This document shows, one piece after another, positions 55,320 to 64,000 of a stretch of DNA of 64,000 bases (its first letter is position 1; each line of letters starts with the position of its first letter). The translations under genes were made by a program, and so were the position numbers. The notes under the pieces were generated by a model. The model was not told where the DNA came from, did no database searches, and worked only from the letters and a program-made list of their open reading frames with translations. The stretch comes from Amaricoccus macauensis (GTDB taxonomy: Bacteria > Pseudomonadota > Alphaproteobacteria > Rhodobacterales > Rhodobacteraceae): the NCBI RefSeq assembly GCF_014201905.1, contig NZ_JACHFM010000004.1, forward strand, positions 310,001 through 374,000, read 5' to 3'.

Positions 55320-55683
55320 TCTGCCCGTCCTTTTCTATCTCCGGGGGAAGTCATGACGCCTCCCTCCGGTTGTCTGCCACTGGCCCTGCGGCCATCTGCC
55401 CTGGCGCGACCATGCGCCGCCGGCACGTTGGCCGACTCACCCGTGAAAGGTCGAGAGGAATCGCAAGTAAAAAGGTTAATGGCCTGAAACCGTGGCACAC
55501 CGGTCGAACGGAGCGTTTCTGCCGCCCGCCCGGCGCGGCCTGCCGTCACCGGAATTCGCTCCAAAAAACTGTGGCAATCTTGCAACCGTAGCGGGTCCTT
55601 CCTAGTTTCTACCCCGTGGTCCTCCGCGATAGCGCCGCAACGGCGGGCATCAGGCTGAGGACGCCGGAATGGGGAGACAACCA
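55320..55683. other. Divergent intergenic region between RTX gene and clpB
   Basis: This 364-bp stretch holds no recognisable gene. The clpB-proximal part contains the heat-shock-like promoter (55579-55608). The RTX-proximal part (about 55440-55490) is AT-richer than average and should hold its promoter on the minus strand, but no convincing consensus was found. Confidence 0.5.
55579..55608 (+). promoter_or_regulatory. Sigma-32 (RpoH)-like promoter of clpB
   Basis: CTTGCAA at 55579-55585 and CCTAGTTT at 55601-55608 resemble the alphaproteobacterial heat-shock consensus (CTTG, then a CyTAT-like -10) at suitable spacing. It lies about 75 bp before the clpB start, as expected for a chaperone gene. 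Confidence 0.45.
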
Positions 55684-58284
<2,601 letters not shown>

Positions 58285-58312
58285 GCCACCGTCCAGCGGA
58301 CGACAGAGCGCG

Positions 58313-58350
58313 ATGGCCTGCCGGGGTGCCCCCGGCAGGCCATTTTCGTT
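58313..58350 (+). terminator. Intrinsic terminator of clpB
   Basis: GGCCTGCCGGGG and CCCCGGCAGGCC form a 12-bp perfect stem with a 3-nt loop, followed by ATTTTCGTT. Confidence 0.85.
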
Positions 58351-58404
58351 GCTCTCTTGCCGCACTCGCGTAACCTTCCGCCGGTCAGGGGAGGAGGGCG
58401 ACGG

Positions 58405-58779
58405 ATGACGGAGAGCGAGGAACAAGGGATCGCCGCCTCCTGCCACTGTGGCGCGGTCACGCTGCGCCTCGCGGCGGCGCCAGCGACGGTGACACGCTGC
58501 AATTGCAGCCTCTGCCGGCGGTACGGCGTGCTCTGGGCGTACTATCCGATCGCGGACGTGGCCTTGAGTCCCGACCCCCTGCCCACCGTGACCTATGCGT
58601 GGAATGGCCGGAACGTCGACTTCCACCATTGCGCCACCTGCGGCTGCGTCACGCACTGGTATCCGCGCAAGGCGTCGCGCGACCGGATGGGCATCAACGC
58701 GCGCCTGCTCGACGCCGACGTGCTTGCAGCGGCGGCGATGCAGTACAAGGATGCGGCGGGAACCGGCCAGTTTCCCTGA
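58405..58779 (+). CDS. GFA-family (glutathione-dependent formaldehyde-activating-like) zinc protein
   Basis: This 124-residue protein has the zinc-binding cysteines of the GFA fold: SCHCGAV, RCNCSLCRR and HCATCGCVTHW. Members include Gfa/S-hydroxymethylglutathione synthase and CENP-V-like proteins. Formaldehyde detoxification would suit an organism that releases formaldehyde from betaine demethylation, but most family members are uncharacterised. A GGAGGAGG-like site precedes ATG 58405. Confidence 0.85.
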   Translation: MTESEEQGIAASCHCGAVTLRLAAAPATVTRCNCSLCRRYGVLWAYYPIADVALSPDPLPTVTYAWNGRNVDFHHCATCGCVTHWYPRKASRDRMGINARLLDADVLAAAAMQYKDAAGTGQFP

Positions 58780-58854
58780 GCCGGGCAAGGATCGCGCCTT
58801 GGCAGCGCCCGGGCCGGGCGGCTAAACCATGGCCTCCCGAGAAGGAGCGACGCC

Positions 58855-61506
58855 TTGGACGGCACCCCCGGCATCTCGCCGATGATGGCGCAGTACCTCG
58901 AACAGAAGGCGCAGAACCCCGATGCGCTGCTGTTCTACCGGATGGGTGACTTCTACGAGATGTTCTTCGCCGACGCCGAGGCCGCGTCGGCGGCACTCGA
59001 CATCGCGCTCACCAAGCGCGGCCAGCACCTCGGGCAGGACATCCCCATGTGCGGCGTGCCGGTGCACGCTGCAGAAGGCTACCTGCTGCAGCTTATCCGC
59101 AAGGGCTTCCGGGTCGCGGTCTGCGAGCAGATGGAAGACCCGGCCGAGGCGCGCAAGCGCGGATCGAAGTCGGTGGTCCGCCGCGAGGTGGTTCGCCTCG
59201 TCACCCCCGGCACGCTGACCGAGGAGGGGCTGCTCGAAGCCCGGCGCCACAACTACCTCGCCGCCTATGCCGAGGTGCGCGGCGACGGCGCCTTCGCGTG
59301 GGTCGACGTCTCGACCGGCGATCTGACGGTCGCGCCCTGCCCGCGGGTGACGCTCGGCCCGATGCTCGCCCGCCTCGCGCCCCGGGAGGTGCTGGTGTCC
59401 GAGGCGCAGGAGAACGAGCTTCGCGACCTGATCTCCGAGGCCGGCGCCGTCGCGACGCCGATGGCCCGCGCGAGCTTTGACTCCACCGCCGGCGAAGCGC
59501 GCGTCAAGGCGACGTTCAAGGTGGGCTCGCTCGACGGCTTCGGCGCCTTCGATCGTGCGGACCTCGCAGCACTCGGCGCGATCGTCGACTATCTGGAGCT
59601 CACCCAGCGCGGCCGGCTGCCGCTGCTGCGCCCGCCGGTGCGCGAGAGCGCGGGCGGCCTCGTGCAGATCGACGCGGCGACGCGCCGCAACCTGGAACTC
59701 GTCCGCAGCATGGCCGGCGCCCGCGACGGCTCGCTCCTCGCGACGATCGACCGCACGGTGACGGGCGGCGGCGCGCGCCTCCTCGAAACCCGGCTGACCG
59801 GCCCGTCGACCGACGTTGGCCTCATCCGCGCGCGGCAGGCGGCGGTGGCGCACTTCGTCGAGGAGCGCGCCGACGCCCGTGACGCGCGCGAGGCTCTGCG
59901 CCGCGTCCCCGACCTCGAACGCGCCCTCTCCCGCCTCGCCCTCGACCGGGGCGGCCCCCGCGACCTTGCGGCGGTGCGCGACGGGCTGGCACAGGCCGAG
60001 CGACTGCACGCGGCGCTGCCCGACGGCCTGCCGCCGGTCCTCGCCGAGGCGCGCGCGGCGCTTGCGGGCCACGAACCCCTCGCCGACCTCCTCGACGCCG
60101 CCCTCGTGGCCGAACCGCCGCAGCTTGCGCGCGATGGTGGCTATGTCGCCGGGGGCTACGACGACGAGCTCGACGAGACCCGCCGGCTGCGCGACGAAGG
60201 CCGCGGCGTGGTGGGCGAGTTGCAGGCGGAATACGTCGAGCGGAGCGGCATCGGGGCGCTCAAGATCAAGCACAACAACGTCCTCGGCTATTTCGTCGAG
60301 ACGCCGGCCGCCCACGCGGAAAAGATGCTGAAGCCGCCGCTGTCCGAGCTTTTCGTGCATCGCCAGACCATGGCCGGGGCGATCCGCTTCACCACGCTGG
60401 CGCTTGCCGAGATCGAGACGAAGATCCTGAACGCCGGCGGCCACGCCCTCGACATCGAGAAGCGGATCTTCGAGAGCCTGCGCCAGGCGATCCTCACTGA
60501 GGCCGGCCGGATCGGCGCGACGGCAAAGGCGCTCGCCGAGATCGACCTTGCGGCGGCGCTCGCCGATCTCGCCACCGCCGCCGACTGGGCGCGGCCCGAG
60601 GTGCGCGACGACCGCGCCTTCCGCATCGTCGGCGGGCGGCACCCGGTCGTCGAGGCGGCACTCCGGCGCGCAGGCCAGAGCTTCGTCGCGAACGACTGCG
60701 CCCTCGGGGCCGACGGCGCGGGCGCGCGGCCGGTGTGGCTGCTGACCGGGCCGAACATGGCCGGCAAGTCGACGTTCCTGCGGCAGAACGCGCTCATCGC
60801 GCTCCTCGCCCAGATCGGCGCCTTCGTCCCGGCGGCGGAGGCGGAGGTCGGCGTCGTGGATCAGATCTTCAGCCGGGTCGGCGCGGCGGACGACCTCGCG
60901 CGCGGGCGCTCGACCTTCATGGTCGAGATGGTGGAAACCGCGGCGATCCTCAATCAGGCTGGCCCGCGCGCCCTGGTCATCCTCGACGAGATCGGCCGCG
61001 GCACGGCGACCTATGACGGGCTCTCGATCGCCTGGGCGGTGCTCGAACACCTGCACGACGTGAACCGCTGCCGGGCGCTCTTCGCCACCCACTACCACGA
61101 GCTGACGGCGCTCGCGGCGAAGCTGCCGGGGCTCAGGAACGCCACCGTGGCGGTGCGAGAGTGGCAGGGCGATGTCATCTTCCTGCACGAGGTGATCGAC
61201 GGCGCCGCCGATCGCTCCTATGGCGTGCAGGTGGCGAAGCTCGCCGGCCTGCCGGGCGCAGTCGTCGAGCGCGCCCGCGTCGTGCTCGAAGCGCTGGAGA
61301 AGGGCGAGCGCGAGCAGGGCGGCAAGGCCAGGGCGCTGATCGACGACCTGCCGCTGTTCGCCGCCGCAGCCCGCCCCGCCCCGGTGGCCACGCCGGAGGC
61401 GTCGGTCATCGAGACCCGGCTGCGCGACATCCGGCCCGACGAGCTGACACCGCGCGCGGCACTCGACCTCGTCTACGAACTCGCGGGACTGCTTCCGGAC
61501 GCCTGA
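58855..61506 (+). CDS. mutS: DNA mismatch repair ATPase MutS
   Basis: The 883-residue protein has the N-terminal mismatch-reading motif GDFYEMF (Phe-x-Glu wedge). Connector, core and clamp domains follow, and then the ABC-type ATPase with Walker A GPNMAGKST and Walker B ALVILDEIGRGT. Together with MutL it starts mismatch repair. The best start is TTG 58855, 7 nt after AAGGAG; no ATG precedes the conserved GISPMMAQYLE. Its 3' end overlaps the convergent GNAT gene by 34 bp. Confidence 0.97.
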   Translation: MDGTPGISPMMAQYLEQKAQNPDALLFYRMGDFYEMFFADAEAASAALDIALTKRGQHLGQDIPMCGVPVHAAEGYLLQLIRKGFRVAVCEQMEDPAEARKRGSKSVVRREVVRLVTPGTLTEEGLLEARRHNYLAAYAEVRGDGAFAWVDVSTGDLTVAPCPRVTLGPMLARLAPREVLVSEAQENELRDLISEAGAVATPMARASFDSTAGEARVKATFKVGSLDGFGAFDRADLAALGAIVDYLELTQRGRLPLLRPPVRESAGGLVQIDAATRRNLELVRSMAGARDGSLLATIDRTVTGGGARLLETRLTGPSTDVGLIRARQAAVAHFVEERADARDAREALRRVPDLERALSRLALDRGGPRDLAAVRDGLAQAERLHAALPDGLPPVLAEARAALAGHEPLADLLDAALVAEPPQLARDGGYVAGGYDDELDETRRLRDEGRGVVGELQAEYVERSGIGALKIKHNNVLGYFVETPAAHAEKMLKPPLSELFVHRQTMAGAIRFTTLALAEIETKILNAGGHALDIEKRIFESLRQAILTEAGRIGATAKALAEIDLAAALADLATAADWARPEVRDDRAFRIVGGRHPVVEAALRRAGQSFVANDCALGADGAGARPVWLLTGPNMAGKSTFLRQNALIALLAQIGAFVPAAEAEVGVVDQIFSRVGAADDLARGRSTFMVEMVETAAILNQAGPRALVILDEIGRGTATYDGLSIAWAVLEHLHDVNRCRALFATHYHELTALAAKLPGLRNATVAVREWQGDVIFLHEVIDGAADRSYGVQVAKLAGLPGAVVERARVVLEALEKGEREQGGKARALIDDLPLFAAAARPAPVATPEASVIETRLRDIRPDELTPRAALDLVYELAGLLPDA

Positions 61507-62015
61507 TCGTCCGCTTCATCGGTCCAGCGCCGCACCATGCCGCTCACGCCGTCAAACGCGCCGGGCACCAGCGCCCGGGCGAGAAGCCGGTCGGGGTTGG
61601 TCGGCGGCGGGTAGTCAAGTTTGAGCGCCGCCGCGCGGGTGAAGCCGAACCGGCGATAATAGGGTTCGTCGCCCACGAGGATGATGCGATGCCACCCGAG
61701 CTTGTTCGCCCGGTCGAGGCTCTCGGTGATCAGGAGCGCGCCCAGACCCTCGCCCTGCCGGGTCGGGTGGACCGCGACCGGCCCGAGCAGCAGCGCCGCG
61801 TGGCCCGCCTCGCCCACCCTGACCGGCCAGTAGCGGATGGCGCCCGCCACCGCGTCGTAGTCGTCACGCACCACGAGAGACAGCTCGGCGATCGGCGGTA
61901 CGCCGTCGCGCAACCGGTACGAGCTGAGCGCCGTCCGGCCCGGCGCGAACGCGAGATCGAGCAGCGCTTCCACCTCGTCCCAGTCGCGGGGAGACTCACA
62001 AAGGATACGGAACAT
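61473..62015 (-). CDS. GNAT acetyltransferase (YhbS-like)
   Basis: The 180-residue acetyltransferase has a full GNAT core. The strand AALLLGPVAVHPTRQGEGLG carries the acetyl-CoA loop RQGEGLGALL, and later VGDEPYYRRFGF appears, as in YhbS-like predicted N-acetyltransferases. The substrate is unknown. It converges with mutS and overlaps it by 34 bp at the C-terminal low-complexity tail, which is unusual but does not affect the conserved domain. Confidence 0.85.
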   Translation of the reverse strand: MFRILCESPRDWDEVEALLDLAFAPGRTALSSYRLRDGVPPIAELSLVVRDDYDAVAGAIRYWPVRVGEAGHAALLLGPVAVHPTRQGEGLGALLITESLDRANKLGWHRIILVGDEPYYRRFGFTRAAALKLDYPPPTNPDRLLARALVPGAFDGVSGMVRRWTDEADDQASGSSPASS

Positions 62016-62292
62016 CGTGCCAGCAAGAACCGCCAGACCACGCAGGCGTCACCGTCTCAGGCGGCCGCCGGCCCTGCAACTGCTTACGCTCACTCATCCG
62101 ACTCGACCCAAGCCTCCTGTATCGCAGTCGCGGTATCACGGGGGCGCCTGCAATAAAAAGCCCGAATTCCGTCGCAAGTGGCGCTCTGCCACCGATCAAC
62201 CTTGGGTAGATCTTTCCGTATTCGCTTAAACCTTTGGTAACGAATCTCCGCGAAAAAGAGGGTGTCCAAACGGACGGGCTGCTTGCGAAACT

Positions 62293-62311
62293 CAGACCCT
62301 CCAGTCTGGAT
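62293..62311. repeat. Copy 1 of a 19-bp repeat
   Basis: CAGACCCTCCAGTCTGGAT recurs with 17 of 19 identical bases at 62435-62453. Each copy contains a short inverted repeat CAGAC/GTCTG, so each can form a small hairpin. Confidence 0.6.
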
Positions 62312-62314
62312 AGA

Positions 62315-62352
62315 GCGCTCCTTCCCCCCGTCCCCCCCGGGGGAAGGAGCGC
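62315..62352. terminator. 14-bp perfect hairpin
   Basis: GCGCTCCTTCCCCC and GGGGGAAGGAGCGC pair perfectly around a 10-nt C-rich loop. It lies downstream of the minus-strand dehydrogenase gene and may end its transcript, though no T-run follows. Confidence 0.45.
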
Positions 62353-62434
62353 AACCAACCAAGAGATCCGGACGAAAGTCCGGTGCGGCGCTCCTCTCCC
62401 TCCCCCCCTGGGGCGAGGCGCGCCTTCTGAAGGC

Positions 62435-62453
62435 CAGACCCACCCGTCTGGAT
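62435..62453. repeat. Copy 2 of a 19-bp repeat
   Basis: CAGACCCACCCGTCTGGAT differs at two positions from the copy at 62293. Both copies lie a few bases before a hairpin or C-rich tract, as if a larger unit had been duplicated. Confidence 0.6.
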
Positions 62454-62510
62454 CCCGCGCCCCCCTCTCCTCGTCCCCCCCCCCGAAGGAGACGGGGGCG
62501 CCCTTTCCCC

Positions 62511-63932
62511 TCAGGCGAGCACCGCCCCCGGATTGAGAATGCCGAGCGGGTCGAACGCCTGCTTCAGCCGCCGCATCGCCTCGAGCTTGCCGGGATCGGC
62601 GTAGCGTTCGAGATCGGCCACCTTGAGCCGGCCGACGCCATGCTCGGCGGCAACCGATCCGCCGAACTCGTGGACGAGATCATGCACCGCGCGGCTCACA
62701 GATGCGCGAATCGGCTCGTAGCGGTCCCGTGACTCGCCGCGCGCCGGGAAGGCGTTGTAGTGCAGGTTGCCATCCCCCAGATGGCCGAAGCAGTTGATCC
62801 GCACACCGGGGTCGAGCGCACCGAGCATTGGCCCCGCCGTCGCAATGAACTCCGGCAGACGCGACGGAGGAATGGAGATGTCGTGGCTCGAAATCGCGCC
62901 GATCGCGCGGTTCGCCTCCGGGATCATCTCGCGCACCCGCCAGAACGCCGCCCGCTGGGCATCGGCCTGAGCGATCAGCACGTCGCCCACGAGCCCGGCC
63001 TCTATCGCGTCCGCCAGCGCGGCCTCCAGCCGGTCCCCGACATTGCCGCCCGGACCGTCGTCAACCTCGACGAGCACGCGCCAGTCGCCCGGCATCGCCG
63101 GCGGCTGCGTCACCTGCGGCAGGGTCTCGGCCAGAAACTCGAGCCCCTGGGTCGAGATGAGCTCGAAGGCCGAAACCGTGCCGCCGAGCGCGCCGCGCAG
63201 CCGGCCGAGCAGCGCCAGCGCATCGGCGGGCGACGCCACCGAAGCCCACGCCGTCGCCGTCTCGGCCAGCCGCGGATAGAGCCGGAGGCTCGCCGCGGTG
63301 ATGAGGCCGAGCGTCCCTTCCGAGCCGATCACCACATGCCGGAAGTTGTAGCCCATGTTGTCCTTCACCACCCGGCTCAGGCCCCGCACGATGGTGCCGT
63401 CCGCGAGCACCGCCTCGACGCCGAGGCAGAGATCGCGGGCATTGCCATAGCGGATGACATGGACGCCGCCGGCGTTGGTGGCGAGCAGCCCGCCGATCCG
63501 CGCCGAGCCCTCGGAGGCGAGGGTGAGCGGAAATATCCGCGCCACCTCGCCGGCCGCCGCATGTACGTCGGCGAGGATGCAGCCGGCTTCCGCGGTCAGG
63601 ATACCGTCGATGACGTTGACGTCACGGATGCGGTTCATCCGCTCGAACGACAGGAGCACCGGCATCGGCCCGTTCGACAGGATCTGCCCGCCGACCAGTC
63701 CGGTGCCGCCGGAATAGGGGACGATCCCGACGCGCGCCCCGGCGCAGAGCCGCACCGCCGCCGCCACCGCCTCGGTCGTGTCGGGCCGCACCACCGCCGC
63801 CGCCTGCCCGTGATAGCGGCCACGCGGCTCTTCGAGATAACGCGGCTCGGCCGGACGCACGGCGTCCGGGCCAAGCGCCTCGGCGAGGCGCGCGACGAAA
63901 CCTTCGTCCGCGGCGTTCAGATGATGTGTCAC
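62511..63932 (-). CDS. FAD-linked D-2-hydroxyacid dehydrogenase (GlcD/D-2-hydroxyglutarate dehydrogenase type)
   Basis: The 473-residue flavoenzyme has the PCMH-type FAD domain with the motif PYSGGTGLVGG and IGGLLATNAGG. The C-terminal cap contains the metal/substrate motif CFGHLGDGNLHYN and ends GILNPGAVL. Related enzymes oxidise D-lactate, glycolate or D-2-hydroxyglutarate. The sequence alone does not choose among these. It starts at GTG 63932, overlapping the stop of an upstream partial gene (GTGA). Confidence 0.85.
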   Translation of the reverse strand: MTHHLNAADEGFVARLAEALGPDAVRPAEPRYLEEPRGRYHGQAAAVVRPDTTEAVAAAVRLCAGARVGIVPYSGGTGLVGGQILSNGPMPVLLSFERMNRIRDVNVIDGILTAEAGCILADVHAAAGEVARIFPLTLASEGSARIGGLLATNAGGVHVIRYGNARDLCLGVEAVLADGTIVRGLSRVVKDNMGYNFRHVVIGSEGTLGLITAASLRLYPRLAETATAWASVASPADALALLGRLRGALGGTVSAFELISTQGLEFLAETLPQVTQPPAMPGDWRVLVEVDDGPGGNVGDRLEAALADAIEAGLVGDVLIAQADAQRAAFWRVREMIPEANRAIGAISSHDISIPPSRLPEFIATAGPMLGALDPGVRINCFGHLGDGNLHYNAFPARGESRDRYEPIRASVSRAVHDLVHEFGGSVAAEHGVGRLKVADLERYADPGKLEAMRRLKQAFDPLGILNPGAVLA

Positions 63933-64000
63933 GGGGACTCCGCCTCCCTCGCCGCCCTTGCCTCGACCTCCCGGTCGGCACTCTCCCGGTCGGCACTCTC
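63929..64000 (-). CDS. C-terminal end of an upstream gene with tandem repeat
   Basis: A minus-strand frame enters from outside the window and ends at TGA 63929-63931, overlapping the dehydrogenase start by GTGA. The 23 visible residues are charged and contain the tandem pentapeptide ESADR, encoded by a 15-bp repeat at 63969-63998. The 4-bp overlap supports a real gene end, but the product cannot be identified. Confidence 0.4.
   Translation of the reverse strand, partial: ESADRESADREVEARAAREAESP

Larger units (their letters stand above)
62016..62510. other. Hairpin- and repeat-rich intergenic region
   Basis: This 495-bp stretch holds no recognisable gene. Its left part (62140-62240) is AT-richer and may carry the promoter of the GNAT gene. 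The right part is strongly C/G-biased with runs such as CCCCCCC. It contains a 14-bp perfect hairpin (62315-62352) and two copies of a 19-bp element (62293 and 62435). Open frames here are short and not conserved-looking. Confidence 0.6.

Overview
The window is GC-rich DNA from an alphaproteobacterium, most likely a marine or saline member of, or close relative of, the Rhodobacterales. The evidence is gene order and family content: rimP-nusA-ylxR-infB, hslV-GNAT-hslU, tsaE-amgK-murU-addB-addA-trxA, the redox regulators regB/senC/regA, an alphaproteobacterial-type AddB, and a DddQ-like DMSP lyase. No rRNA, tRNA, CRISPR array, insertion sequence or prophage was recognised. Nearly all of the sequence is coding.

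Region 1 (1-10956) is an osmolyte and amino-acid catabolism block. A divergent proC end overlaps a DddQ-like DMSP lyase gene. On the minus strand follow a Rieske oxygenase of the proline-betaine demethylase type, a LysR regulator, a solute-binding protein, a DapA-family lyase, a proline-racemase-family enzyme with a Ser/Thr catalytic pair (probably a trans-3-hydroxyproline dehydratase) and an N-methylproline demethylase (StcD type). A divergent pair, a TetR regulator and an ornithine-cyclodeaminase-family pyrroline-2-carboxylate reductase, ends the block. Together they can be read as a route from proline betaine and/or a hydroxyproline betaine to proline.

Region 2 (10957-27571) holds core functions on the minus strand: thioredoxin, the AddAB recombination nuclease, the MurU/AmgK peptidoglycan-recycling pair and TsaE. 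Next are a decayed P-type ATPase remnant, a DivL-like PAS protein without a phosphoacceptor His box, RegB, and divergently SenC/PrrC and RegA. An FkbM methyltransferase and a membrane acyltransferase converge after them.

Region 3 (27572-43817) starts with a promoter and a textbook intrinsic terminator directly before rimP, which looks like an attenuated leader for rimP-nusA-ylxR-infB. It continues with an aerolysin/ETX-MTX2-like beta-pore-forming-fold protein, a PfkB sugar kinase, a structured non-coding stretch with one candidate small ORF, the hslV-GNAT-hslU-NUDIX run, an unrecognised membrane-anchored protein, a DUF305 protein, a pentonate-type IlvD/EDD dehydratase and NADP-isocitrate dehydrogenase with a palindrome upstream.

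Region 4 (43818-64000) has a partial sugar ABC operon (ATPase, oxidoreductase and one permease only), a Dyp-type peroxidase, a YbaY-NlpE-META fusion protein, a complete cobalamin uptake operon btuB-F-C-D under a cobalamin riboswitch, a small RTX calcium-binding protein, clpB with a heat-shock-like promoter, a GFA-family protein, mutS, a GNAT, a hairpin- and repeat-rich intergenic region and a D-2-hydroxyacid dehydrogenase of the GlcD type.

The strongest candidates for something undescribed are the cytosolic aerolysin-fold protein (33444-34253), the rimP leader, the altered active sites in the betaine/hydroxyproline cluster and the structured stretch before hslV.
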